Part shown: positions 7,879 through 15,484 of the stretch, in pieces
Position numbering within the stretch: position 1 is the stretch's first letter
Layout of the letters: each line of letters begins with the position of its first letter
Notes under the pieces: generated by a model
Told to the model about the DNA's origin: nothing
Databases searched by the model: none
The model's input: only the letters and a program-made list of their open reading frames with translations
Assembly (NCBI GenBank): GCA_964435235.1
Contig: CAYSXZ010000002.1
Coordinates: 1 to 22,798 of the forward strand
From: JAVZJR01 sp964435235
GTDB taxonomy: Archaea; Micrarchaeota; Micrarchaeia; Anstonellales; Bilamarchaeaceae
Reading direction: 5' to 3'
DNA length: 22,798 nt
Program-made: the position numbers and the translations under genes

Positions 7879-8322
7879 CTATATACCTAGTTTTTTAATT
7901 ATCTTGTTCGTCTTGAATTTTTCAGGCTCGATATACTTAGTCAGTCTTACTATCTTTACGCCTTTTGGTCTTAGAAATGGTTTCTGGTCATAACCATAAA
8001 CAATTACATCTGGTTTAATCATTTTAATGAGTGCCATCGGGTTTTGACCACCGGGGACAACAACATCGACGGGCTTGAGCGCCTCGACCATCATCGCGCG
8101 ATATCTCTGCGAATGTATCGGTTTTCTTCCTTTTTTTCTAATATAACTGTCATTCGCAACCACAACGACAAGAAAATCGCCATGCTTTTTAGCTTCGTTT
8201 AGGGTAAAAATATGTCCTGCATGCAAAACGTCAAAGACCCCTCCAGTCATAACTATCTTGAGCTTTTTAGCGTGCGCCCTTTTTATCTGCGCTATAAACG
8301 AATCCATTTTTTTTTCGCTCAT
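7879..8322 (-). CDS. Cytidylyltransferase-fold protein, FAD synthase (RibL)-like
   Basis: A 147-residue nucleotidyltransferase. The nucleotide site GGVFDVLHAGH carries the HxGH motif of the cytidylyltransferase family, followed by VVVVANDSYIRKKGRKP and KPDVIVYGYDQK. Size and motif pattern resemble archaeal RibL, which adenylates FMN to FAD, but a glycerol-3-phosphate or other nucleotidyltransferase cannot be excluded, and the cysteine-rich tail I recall from Methanocaldococcus RibL is absent. The open frame reaches 8355, but GGAGGT at about 8330-8335 lies 7 nt before ATG 8322, which is preferred. A run of nine A within codons 4-7 precedes an internal ATG at 8306, a possible second start. Confidence 0.78.
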   Translation of the reverse strand: MSEKKMDSFIAQIKRAHAKKLKIVMTGGVFDVLHAGHIFTLNEAKKHGDFLVVVVANDSYIRKKGRKPIHSQRYRAMMVEALKPVDVVVPGGQNPMALIKMIKPDVIVYGYDQKPFLRPKGVKIVRLTKYIEPEKFKTNKIIKKLGI

Positions 8323-8344
8323 GAGGAATACCTCCGCAATAGAG

Positions 8345-8352
8345 TTTTTAAT
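8345..8352 (+). promoter_or_regulatory. TATA-like box for the dUTPase-like gene
   Basis: TTTTTAAT is centred 27 nt before ATG 8376. There is no ribosome site in between, which suggests a leaderless transcript. Confidence 0.45.
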
Positions 8353-8375
8353 CATTAGCCGACAAATTTTCTGAT

Positions 8376-8858
8376 ATGATCATACCAAAACAGCATCTAT
8401 CTAAAATAGTAGAGAAGTTGATATCTGAGAGCCAATACCAACCTGCAGGAATAGACGTTACTTTAAAAGAGGTTAGAAGGTTTGATTCTCCAGGCAGAAT
8501 AGATTTTGACAACTCGACAAGAAAGATAAGCGACAGCAGCGCAATTGAGTATAAGGATGATGAGGTGCATCTCGACCCAGGCCCCTACAAAGTAATTTTT
8601 AATGAATATGTAAAGATACCAGCTGATGTTGCCGCGATATGCCTTCCACGCTCTTCCCTACTTAGATGTGGTGCAGACTTAAACTGTGCGCTATGGGATC
8701 CTGGATACGAAGGAAGAAGTGAAGCGCTGCTTATTGTATACAACAAGCACGGAATAACTTTAAAGAAAAACGCAAAGATAGGCCAGTTAGTCTTCATAAG
8801 ATTGGCAGAAAAAGCAAATTCTCTTTACGAAGGACGATATAAGGGAGAAAACAAGTAA
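8376..8858 (+). CDS. dut: dUTPase / dCTP-deaminase-fold protein, probably dUTPase
   Basis: A 160-residue protein of the trimeric dUTPase/dCTP deaminase superfamily, which limits uracil entry into DNA. Visible motifs: QPAGIDVTL (about 22-30), LPRSSLLRCGADL, the ALWDPGYEGR loop, and GQLVFIRL. The C-terminus YEGRYKGENK resembles the nucleotide-closing arm. Aligned by eye with E. coli Dcd, whose catalytic Glu138 sits in LEFYN, this protein reads LIVYN, so the deaminase glutamate is replaced by Ile. That favours dUTP pyrophosphatase over deaminase. This is a hand alignment. Transcribed alone; convergent with dinB, 26 bp apart. Confidence 0.8.
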   Translation: MIIPKQHLSKIVEKLISESQYQPAGIDVTLKEVRRFDSPGRIDFDNSTRKISDSSAIEYKDDEVHLDPGPYKVIFNEYVKIPADVAAICLPRSSLLRCGADLNCALWDPGYEGRSEALLIVYNKHGITLKKNAKIGQLVFIRLAEKANSLYEGRYKGENK

Positions 8859-8884
8859 CATAAGTTGCAAATTCTGAATTGTAT

Positions 8885-9976
8885 TTAAAATTCTTCAAGT
8901 TTTCTCTGCCCTTTTACACTTTCGAAATTCTCTACTCTTACACCAATCCTTCTCATTGGCAATCTAACTTCATCAAGAAGTTCGGAATAAAGTTCAACTA
9001 TTCTCTTCAACAGAATTTCCGGCTCATCTGTTGGATGCGAAAGGGTTTTTGATTTTGTATGCATCCTCATGTTAATATCAACAGCGTTTATACCAACTGT
9101 CTTGCACCAAACCTCATTGCGCTTCATCTCAGCAATAACCTCCTTCACGAGCTGATCCAATTCTTTTATTATCTCGTCCAAATTATCGCTCGGTTCCTTC
9201 AGCGTTTTTATCCGGCTGAATTGTTTCTGTCCTTCGATTAAGCCAACTGGAGAATCATCTATTCCACGTGCCGCAGCATAAAGCCAGTTTCCAATAGTTT
9301 TTCCAAATTCCTCTATAAGGATGGCAGCGCCTGTCTCTCTAAGATCCCTTACCGTTTTTATTCCTCTTGCTTCAAAATATTCCTTTGTTTTTCTTCCTAT
9401 CCCGAGAATCTTGTCTATAGGAAGAGGATCGAGGAATTCCTGCACCTTCTCCGGCAATATAACGGTTAAACCATCTGGTTTTTTGAAATCGCTCGCTATC
9501 TTCGCTACCAATTTGTTCGGGCCGATTCCTATCGAGCATGTTAGTTTATATTTTGCGAAGATGTCTGCCTTTATCTTTTCTGCTATTTCCTTCGCCTTTG
9601 TGTAATCGCCATCACATCTTGCTGTCAGATCCAGAAAGAATTCGTCTATGGATGCCTGCTCGAATGTATCGCCATATCGTGCAACGATTTCACCTATGCC
9701 GGCAGAAAGTCGTTCGTACAATTCGTAATTTCCAGGAAGGAAGATTGCATCCTTCCCCTGTGCCAGTTTTCGTGCTTCAAATATCGGCATTCCAGAACGC
9801 ACGCCAAATGCTCGTGCAGCATAATTCGCAGTTGAAACAACACCGCGCCCTCGCTCTATATCTGTATATACGCACACGATGATAGGCCTGCCAGCATACT
9901 CTGGGTGCTCGCGCTCTTCAGCCTGCGCGAAGAAATAATCCAAATCGACATGGACAATTATGCGTTCTTTGCCCAT
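8885..9976 (-). CDS. dinB: DNA polymerase IV (Y-family, Dpo4/DinB)
   Basis: A 363-residue translesion polymerase. Catalytic residues are visible: Asp11 in VDLDYFF and Asp111-Glu112 in ASIDEFF. Phe16 occupies the steric-gate position. The thumb helix-hairpin-helix KILGIGRKTKEYFEARGI lies at about residues 190-207, followed by the little-finger domain. The final residues QRKLEEF fit the Qxx(L/I)xx(F) PCNA-interacting peptide and sit at the very C-terminus as in other archaeal members. Length is normal. The AT box at 9997-10004 is about 24 nt upstream and there is no ribosome site, so the mRNA may be leaderless. That promoter overlaps the end of the upstream gene. Confidence 0.94.
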   Translation of the reverse strand: MGKERIIVHVDLDYFFAQAEEREHPEYAGRPIIVCVYTDIERGRGVVSTANYAARAFGVRSGMPIFEARKLAQGKDAIFLPGNYELYERLSAGIGEIVARYGDTFEQASIDEFFLDLTARCDGDYTKAKEIAEKIKADIFAKYKLTCSIGIGPNKLVAKIASDFKKPDGLTVILPEKVQEFLDPLPIDKILGIGRKTKEYFEARGIKTVRDLRETGAAILIEEFGKTIGNWLYAAARGIDDSPVGLIEGQKQFSRIKTLKEPSDNLDEIIKELDQLVKEVIAEMKRNEVWCKTVGINAVDINMRMHTKSKTLSHPTDEPEILLKRIVELYSELLDEVRLPMRRIGVRVENFESVKGQRKLEEF

Positions 9977-9996
9977 AAATTAATGAGATTATATGG

Positions 9997-10004
9997 TTAT
10001 AAAA
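9997..10004 (-). promoter_or_regulatory. TATA-like box for dinB inside the upstream gene's stop region
   Basis: On the minus strand this reads TTTTATAA, centred about 24 nt from ATG 9976. It overlaps the last codons of the COG2403-type gene, so dinB may be transcribed independently of it. Confidence 0.4.
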
Positions 10005-11307
10005 TATTTGCCGCCAAAAGAGTATCTTCTATGCTTCCGCTAATCTCTTTGATGTTATAAGTAATATGAAGGATAGGGATATCGACTGATAGCACACGCT
10101 TTAGGTCGATAGGGGTTCCTGCAACAACAATCTCAGCACCGCTTTTGTTTATACTCTCCTCAAGATCTTTTAGTTGCTCGCCATAATATCCCATCGCAGG
10201 CAGAACCTCCTTCAGATGCTGATAATTAGCAAAGGTTTCAGCTATGCTTCCTACCGCGTGGGGTTTCGGGTCTATTATAACCGCACCATGTTTCTTTGCG
10301 TAGTTATACCCAGCACCTATCGGCATTCCACCATGCGTGACGGTTGGTCCATCTTCGATAACTAACACCTTTTTTCCTTGGATATCTATATTTTCATCCG
10401 CTGCGAGTTCAAGGTCTGCCTCTATTATCTTCGCATGCGGATTACATTCCGCTGCATTTTTACTTATCATCTCTGCCCCGGCCTGATTTTCGCTTACCTT
10501 GTTTATTACAATAACATCTGCTGACCTGAAATTTGTCTCTCCAGGATAATATTCTAATTCGTGCCCAGCCCTAAGGGAATCAGCCACAACAAAAAGAAGA
10601 TCTGGTTTGTAGAATGGAAAGTCATTGTTTCCTCCATCCCATATTATAACATCTGCTTCTTTCTCGGCCTTACGAAGTATCTTTTCGTAATCAACCCCCG
10701 CATAAACAACAACCCCATTCTTTATATGATGTTCATACTCTTCCCGCTCTTCTATGGTGCATCCGTGTTTGTCAAGATCGGATAAATTTGCAAATCGTTG
10801 AGTCTTCTGTTTCAAAAGATCGCCATATGGCATCGGATGTCTTACAACTACAAACCGCTTTTCCTTTCTTTTTAGGATATCGGTTATTTTCCTTGTTAAT
10901 GGGCTTTTTCCAGAGCCTGTTCTCACAGCGCAAACGGCAATAATCTTTTTCGTGCTTTTTAACATGGTGTCCTTTGGCCCGAGCAGTGCAAAGCTTGCGC
11001 CTGCGCTCTGCGCCCTTGCAGCAAGGCGCATCACGTGCGAATTTGAAACATCAGAATAGGAAAAATAAACCTCGTCTACTTCATACTGTTTTATCAGCAA
11101 TTCGAGATCTTTCTCCTCGTAAATAGGAATACCGTCTGGATAAAATTTTCCAGCAAGCTCTGGAGGATATTTACGCCCGGCAATCTTTGGTATCTGTGCT
11201 GCAGTAAAACCAACGACCTCATAGGCGCGATTTCTCCTGAAAAAGACATTAAAGTTGTGGAAATCCCTTCCTGCAGCCCCCAAGATAAGAACCTTTCTTT
11301 TTTCCAT
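9997..11307 (-). CDS. COG2403-type P-loop protein (annotated cyclic 2,3-diphosphoglycerate synthetase / GTPase)
   Basis: A 436-residue protein of the family often named cyclic 2,3-diphosphoglycerate synthetase or predicted GTPase. The N-terminal Rossmann-like part begins KVLILGAAGRDFHNFN and continues with FTAAQIPKIAGRKYPPEL. A P-loop RTGSGKS (129-135, Lys134) follows, then IIWDGGNND and NKVSENQAG, a possible guanine-specificity NKxx motif. The C-terminal half has EDGPTVTHGGMPIGAG. True substrate is uncertain because the name is transferred widely. The open frame reaches 11424, but GAGGTC before ATG 11307 and the family-typical N-terminus choose the shorter start. Divergent from the deoxyhypusine synthase gene, 63 bp apart. 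Confidence 0.8.
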   Translation of the reverse strand: MEKRKVLILGAAGRDFHNFNVFFRRNRAYEVVGFTAAQIPKIAGRKYPPELAGKFYPDGIPIYEEKDLELLIKQYEVDEVYFSYSDVSNSHVMRLAARAQSAGASFALLGPKDTMLKSTKKIIAVCAVRTGSGKSPLTRKITDILKRKEKRFVVVRHPMPYGDLLKQKTQRFANLSDLDKHGCTIEEREEYEHHIKNGVVVYAGVDYEKILRKAEKEADVIIWDGGNNDFPFYKPDLLFVVADSLRAGHELEYYPGETNFRSADVIVINKVSENQAGAEMISKNAAECNPHAKIIEADLELAADENIDIQGKKVLVIEDGPTVTHGGMPIGAGYNYAKKHGAVIIDPKPHAVGSIAETFANYQHLKEVLPAMGYYGEQLKDLEESINKSGAEIVVAGTPIDLKRVLSVDIPILHITYNIKEISGSIEDTLLAANIL

Positions 11308-11341
11308 ATAAACCGACCTCAACGCCATAACCCTTCTGAAA

Positions 11342-11349
11342 TTAAAAAA
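11342..11349. promoter_or_regulatory. AT box in the 63-bp divergent promoter region
   Basis: TTAAAAAA is centred 25-26 nt before ATG 11371 on the plus strand, fitting a leaderless dhs transcript. On the minus strand the same box reads TTTTTTAA about 38 nt before ATG 11307, leaving room for a 12-nt leader with GAGG. One element may serve both genes. Confidence 0.4.
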
Positions 11350-11370
11350 CTTTGCTATGATAATCATCTC

Positions 11371-12261
11371 ATGGATGAGATAAAAGATATTGACCCGAAG
11401 AATATTTTCTCCGACTTCGAGCACATCGGCTTCCAGGCAACGAATTTGGGCAGGGCGGTAAGGCTCATAGAAAAAATGAAAAGAGAGAGAGCAACTATCT
11501 TTTTGACGTTCACTGCCAACATAATCGCATCAGGCCTTCGCGGAATTTTTGCTGATATGTGCAGAAGAAGATTCGTGGATGTCATAATTACAACAGGAGG
11601 AAGTTTAGACCATGACCTCATACGAACAGAGAAGTCTTATCTTCTTGGCGATTTCGATCTTGATGACGGAGAATTGCACAAGAAGGGAATAAATCGCATC
11701 GGTAATATATTAGTCCCAAATGATAGATACGAATTCTTAGAAAAAAGAATGCAGGATATATTCGAGAAAATGTATAATGAAAAAAAGGTTGTCTCGCCAA
11801 GCGAAATTGCAAAAGCCATAGGGAAATCGGTAAGCGACAAGGATTCGTTCTTGTACTGGTGCGCGAAAAACAATATTCCTGTTTTTTCACCAGGAATTAC
11901 AGATTCAGCAATCGGTCTTCAGGTTTATTTCTTTAAGCAGAAAAGAAAGGATTTTGGTATAGATGTGACAGCAGATATGCAACAGCTTGCTTCTATAACT
12001 CTCAATGCAGAGAAAACAGGCGGTATAATAATTGGCGGCGGAATATCAAAGCATCATGCTATAGGAGTGAACATCCTTCGCGGCGGGTTGGACTATGCTG
12101 TTTATATCACATCCGCACCAGAGTGGGACGGCTCTCTATCAGGGGCAAGAACGAGAGAAGGGGTGTCCTGGGGAAAGATAAAAGAAAGCGGAAGCCATAT
12201 AACTGTTAGCGGGGATGCAACAATAATATTCCCGCTTGTATATTCGAGACTGAAGGTGTAA
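11371..12261 (+). CDS. dhs: Deoxyhypusine synthase
   Basis: A 296-residue enzyme that transfers the aminobutyl group of spermidine to a lysine of translation factor aIF5A, using NAD. Family signatures: NLGRAVRLIEKM near the N-terminus, TGGSLDHDLIRT, the PGITDSAIG segment, then GGGISKHHAIGVNILRGG with Lys227 at the position of the catalytic enzyme-intermediate lysine (human Lys329). The end is SAPEWDGSLSGARTREGVSWGKI. The frame extends back to 11257, but that overlaps the divergent gene; ATG 11371 fits both the family N-terminus and the upstream AT box. First gene of the run ending in the primase subunits; the next gene starts 4 bp after its stop. Confidence 0.93.
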   Translation: MDEIKDIDPKNIFSDFEHIGFQATNLGRAVRLIEKMKRERATIFLTFTANIIASGLRGIFADMCRRRFVDVIITTGGSLDHDLIRTEKSYLLGDFDLDDGELHKKGINRIGNILVPNDRYEFLEKRMQDIFEKMYNEKKVVSPSEIAKAIGKSVSDKDSFLYWCAKNNIPVFSPGITDSAIGLQVYFFKQKRKDFGIDVTADMQQLASITLNAEKTGGIIIGGGISKHHAIGVNILRGGLDYAVYITSAPEWDGSLSGARTREGVSWGKIKESGSHITVSGDATIIFPLVYSRLKV

Positions 12262-12265
12262 ATCA

Positions 12266-12763
12266 ATGGTGTTGATAAATTACCTACTCGCTTTCGTTGC
12301 AGGCTTCTTCGTAAAGTGGGTAGACTGGATAGAGGACGATAGAAAAGGGAAGGGGGTAGTAAAGTTCCCTCTGGCAATCTTTTACGGAGGAATCATAGGA
12401 TATCTAATAAGCACAGCTTCATTCTCCGAAATATTCCTTGGTGCTCTTTTGGCGCAGGTTTTTGCTAGGAAGATAGATAACATAAGTCATATTACTGGAT
12501 TCGTTACATCCATTCTTACATTGTTTTATTTTGGCTTTCCGACGGTACAGCTTAATTATCTGTTCTACTTTATGCTGCTCGCTTTCCTTGATGAGCAGGA
12601 TTTTGTAGGAAGATTTAGGTTCCTTACGGAATACCGACTTTTTCTAAAAATCGGCGCAGTTTTGATGCTCTTCATTGGGCGGTGGGATTATGCTGTTGCA
12701 ATCCTTTTATTCGACCTTGGCTACATACTATTTACAGAAATACGAAAAAGGTTTATAAAATAA
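12266..12763 (+). CDS. Polytopic membrane protein, function unknown
   Basis: A 165-residue integral membrane protein with about five hydrophobic segments. I cannot assign a family. Charged groups next to the membrane stand out: WVDWIEDDRKGKG (about 18-30), ARKIDN (about 67-72) and FLDEQDF (about 112-118). Repeated acidic clusters at membrane edges can bind metal or phosphate groups, as in prenyl- or CDP-alcohol transferases, but no known motif is complete. The start codon follows the dhs stop by 4 bp and precedes priL by 18 bp, so it is probably co-transcribed with dhs. Confidence 0.7.
   Translation: MVLINYLLAFVAGFFVKWVDWIEDDRKGKGVVKFPLAIFYGGIIGYLISTASFSEIFLGALLAQVFARKIDNISHITGFVTSILTLFYFGFPTVQLNYLFYFMLLAFLDEQDFVGRFRFLTEYRLFLKIGAVLMLFIGRWDYAVAILLFDLGYILFTEIRKRFIK
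12752..12760 (+). promoter_or_regulatory. TATA-like box for priL within the preceding gene
   Basis: TTTATAAAA is centred 26 nt upstream of ATG 12782 and overlaps the last codons of the membrane-protein gene. An independent leaderless promoter for priL-priS is likely. Confidence 0.45.
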
Positions 12764-12781
12764 GGATTGCAAATTATCTTC

Positions 12782-13720
12782 ATGGTGGGTGACCTTAATT
12801 TTGCTGTCCGCTATCCTTTTACATCTGCAGCAAAGGAACTCCTAAGATCGGAAGGGCTCGAGGCCGCAACAGACGAAATAATTGAGATGGCCGTGCAAAG
12901 AATAATCGATGCGATAAACGGTAAGATACGAAAAAGTATTTATGCAAACGACGAAGAAAAGAAAAAAGATTTGCTTGCGTATGCAGTAGCACGTGTGATA
13001 TTAGGTTATTTAAGGAACAGTTATTTGACGAACAAGTTTGCTATAAACGAATCCAAAAAAATCCGTTCCTTTTTGGACGATGAAAACGATGAGGTTGTAA
13101 ACACCGTCGCGAATGAACTTGGGATAAGCTCGTTAGATAGAAACGGGCAGATGGTCGTTAAGCTCCCTATTTTTCTTAGATTCACACCTCGCTCTCCGCA
13201 TTACCAACTAACAAATAGAAAGATACGGGAAGGGTTTGTAGCGATAACAAAAAACGAAAAGAAGAGGATGGTGGAAGAGGCGGTGAGAAAGCACATAGCA
13301 AAAACCCCGCTTGTAAAGGACCCACCGGAAAAAATAGTCTTGGCTGCAAAGCGCCTTCTTGCTGAGCTTCCAAAAGTAGAGGTAAAGAGAGTGGCACAAC
13401 TCGAGGGAAGTCATCCTCCATGTATCGCAGAATTAATAGATTCTGTAAAGAGACATCAGAATATCCCACACATCGCAAGATTCTATCTTGCAGTTTATTT
13501 TATAGGAATAGGTTTAAGCGATGATGATATTGTAAGTTTCTTTTCAAATTTACCAGATTTCAATGAGAAAATAACAAGATATCAAGTCGAGCATGCGAGA
13601 AAAAAAAGATACGCAGTTCCTTCTTGCGCTACAGTAATAGGTTATGGTTTATGCAGAGCAAATTGTGGTATAAGTAATCCACTCAATTGGCACAAAAGAG
13701 CAAAAGAGGTTGTGCTATGA
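12782..13720 (+). CDS. priL: DNA primase large subunit (PriL)
   Basis: A 312-residue noncatalytic primase subunit that binds PriS and helps start and limit primer synthesis at replication origins and lagging strands. The N-terminus has FAVRYPFTSAAKELL, typical of PriL. The C-terminal iron-sulfur domain keeps four cysteines: Cys214 (SHPPC), Cys282 (VPSC), Cys291 and Cys295 (GLCRANCG), the expected ligands of a 4Fe-4S cluster. The frame extends back to TTG 12767; ATG 12782 is preferred because of the AT box 26 nt upstream. The stop overlaps the priS start as ATGA, indicating translational coupling of the two subunits. Confidence 0.92.
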   Translation: MVGDLNFAVRYPFTSAAKELLRSEGLEAATDEIIEMAVQRIIDAINGKIRKSIYANDEEKKKDLLAYAVARVILGYLRNSYLTNKFAINESKKIRSFLDDENDEVVNTVANELGISSLDRNGQMVVKLPIFLRFTPRSPHYQLTNRKIREGFVAITKNEKKRMVEEAVRKHIAKTPLVKDPPEKIVLAAKRLLAELPKVEVKRVAQLEGSHPPCIAELIDSVKRHQNIPHIARFYLAVYFIGIGLSDDDIVSFFSNLPDFNEKITRYQVEHARKKRYAVPSCATVIGYGLCRANCGISNPLNWHKRAKEVVL

Positions 13721-14793
13721 ATCCGAATGAAAAAAGGTATATCCTTTCTAGGTTTTCTGATTATTATTCAGATGCAGATTTTAGGATAAAAAATATAGAA
13801 CGCAGGGAATTTGGGGTGGGTAATAGTAAAAAAATAGACTCTAGGCATCTTGCCTTTGGAAGCGTGTCAGAATTTAGAGGATATCTAATATCGAATACTC
13901 CATTTTTCGTTTCTCACTCTGCGTCCTACTATAATTTTCCCGCCGCAACACCAATAGAGAAAAAGCAGAGGATTGGAGCAGATCTGATTTTTGATCTAGA
14001 TATTCATGCAGATGGCAAATACGCAGTCTATTCAAGGTTAGACGAAGCAAAGCAGGACGTCATTCGACTTGTAGAAGAATTTCTTTTGGGCGATTTTGGA
14101 TTATCGAAAAGCGATATTCTAATTGTTTTCTCAGGAAATCGCGGCTATCACGTGCATGTAACAGATAGCGAATACCTCCTTCTTGAGGGCGATGAAAGAA
14201 GAGAGATTGTTAACTATATTAGGGGAGAAGGTCTTAGATACGAAGATTTTTTCGAATGGGTAGAAAAACTGTACGGACCAAGACCAGATGAGGGAGGTTA
14301 TAGGGGGAGGATTGCGAGAAGCATAATAGCAGATCCAACAAGGCTAGCACCGAGAATCTTTGCGGATGAGAGTAAAAGAAAAATGTTTATAGAAGGAATA
14401 AAAGAAGGAGACTGGAGTAGGTCCTCAATGAAGCTTTCGGATATTCCAAAAAAGGTCGCGAATATCGCAAAGTCTCTACCTGTACTTTCCATAAATGCAG
14501 ACGCAGCGGTGACGCATGACATGAGCAAGCTAATTCGGGTTCCGAACAGCATACATGGTGAAACAGCACTTGTAGCACGGATAGTTGAAGATGTAGATAA
14601 ATTCGATCCGCTTGATGACGCCTTACTGGATAAAAAAAGACAACTTTTAGTTGTTTTTAATGAAGACGTGCCATCTCTTGAAATAGCGGAGAGCACATTC
14701 GGACCTTATAAAAAAGGCGAGAAGAAAGAACTTCCAGAATCAGTTGCACTATTCTACATTCTAAAAGAAAGCGCTTCTATGATTCCAGCATAG
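13717..14793 (+). CDS. priS: DNA primase catalytic small subunit (PriS)
   Basis: A 358-residue archaeo-eukaryotic primase catalytic subunit. Catalytic carboxylates are Asp93 and Asp95 in IFDLDIH and Asp268 in AVTHDMSKLIRVPNSIHG. SGNRGYHVHV forms the nucleotide-binding motif. Length is normal. There is no cysteine anywhere in the protein, so the zinc knuckle that many PriS proteins carry just after the DxD motif is missing; the stretch after Asp95 is short and zinc-free. ATG 13717 overlaps the priL stop and is chosen over the upstream in-frame start at 13687, which would lie inside priL. Two hairpins follow the stop. Confidence 0.93.
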   Translation: MNPNEKRYILSRFSDYYSDADFRIKNIERREFGVGNSKKIDSRHLAFGSVSEFRGYLISNTPFFVSHSASYYNFPAATPIEKKQRIGADLIFDLDIHADGKYAVYSRLDEAKQDVIRLVEEFLLGDFGLSKSDILIVFSGNRGYHVHVTDSEYLLLEGDERREIVNYIRGEGLRYEDFFEWVEKLYGPRPDEGGYRGRIARSIIADPTRLAPRIFADESKRKMFIEGIKEGDWSRSSMKLSDIPKKVANIAKSLPVLSINADAAVTHDMSKLIRVPNSIHGETALVARIVEDVDKFDPLDDALLDKKRQLLVVFNEDVPSLEIAESTFGPYKKGEKKELPESVALFYILKESASMIPA

Positions 14794-14812
14794 GCTTAAA
14801 TGACGTTAAGCC
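14793..14812 (+). terminator. Hairpin after the primase operon
   Basis: GGCTTAA (14793-14799) and TTAAGCC (14806-14812) form a perfect 7-bp stem with a 6-nt loop beginning at the priS stop. A weaker CCAA/TTGG hairpin follows at 14811-14826. A terminator or mRNA 3' end is likely but unproven in archaea. Confidence 0.4.
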
Positions 14813-14865
14813 AACATTAATATTGGTTGTTGTTCATAATAAGAAAATAAGAAAAGGTGACTTTG

Positions 14866-15483
14866 ATGCTAAGAAAAGGCGAATTCGAAATAAATGAGAT
14901 GTTTATTGTGCTTCTACTTCTTATTGGAGTACTAGCGGCCGTGTGGATTGCTGGAGAAACAGGCTTCAGTGAAGAGAAGCAAGTTAAAGTGACGAACAAA
15001 ACCATGGAAGAACTTCTTGGGGACGGCCTTGCTCAAGCAACAGAAAACTTTTTCAAAGCAAATCCTACAGCCCAAGGCAACTACATAATAAAAAGTGAAA
15101 TCTGGTCATTTGGACCTATGGAGCAACCTCCGGACTACATTCCAAACTCAGAAAATATTAGCATTCCTAATTATCCGGTTCTTTTCGATTCCAAATATCT
15201 TTATGAGATAAGGGGGTTTGGCGCAAAGGTCTATGAGAGGACCGATAAAGAACAACCAGTAGATGTTCGATGCTTTGCCATATTCCTTGGAAAATCAAAC
15301 ACGCTTGACAATTACTATACAACCAAAAAGGAGTTTCATATAAGATTTTATACCCATAACACAGAAAGGAGGCTTCTTGAGAATTGCACCGTAGATTCTT
15401 ATAAGGATCAACTAACAGAGAAGGGTAATTTAATAAGGACTTATTATATGCACTGCAACGTTATCTGGGGCGGCTACTACTAA
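14866..15483 (+). CDS. Secreted or anchored pilin-like protein
   Basis: A 205-residue protein with no family I recognise beyond its N-terminus. MLRKGEFEINEMF followed by an uninterrupted hydrophobic stretch (about 14-32) resembles a class III (prepilin) signal, with cleavage expected after the KG pair at residues 4-5; an ordinary N-terminal membrane anchor is the alternative. The rest is hydrophilic, β-like, with two cysteines (CFAIF and ENCTVD contexts), a third near the end, and three N-glycosylation sequons (NKT, NIS, NCT). It would be a substrate candidate for the peptidase encoded at 19-834. AAGGTGA at 14855-14860 picks ATG 14866 over GTG 14857. Tail-to-tail with the ABC permease, 1 bp apart. 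Confidence 0.65.
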   Translation: MLRKGEFEINEMFIVLLLLIGVLAAVWIAGETGFSEEKQVKVTNKTMEELLGDGLAQATENFFKANPTAQGNYIIKSEIWSFGPMEQPPDYIPNSENISIPNYPVLFDSKYLYEIRGFGAKVYERTDKEQPVDVRCFAIFLGKSNTLDNYYTTKKEFHIRFYTHNTERRLLENCTVDSYKDQLTEKGNLIRTYYMHCNVIWGGYY

Positions 15484-15484
15484 T

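Noticed and set aside
8298..8322. Run of nine A in the nucleotidyltransferase gene as a frameshift
   Set aside because: The frame is intact on both sides with a good ribosome site; at most it may cause occasional slippage.
11257..11370. N-terminal extension of deoxyhypusine synthase
   Set aside because: It overlaps the start of the divergent gene, does not resemble the family N-terminus, and the promoter box would lie inside it.
14298..14696. 132-aa minus-strand ORF inside priS
   Set aside because: Overlaps the conserved catalytic Asp and SIHG region of priS, so it is a shadow frame.
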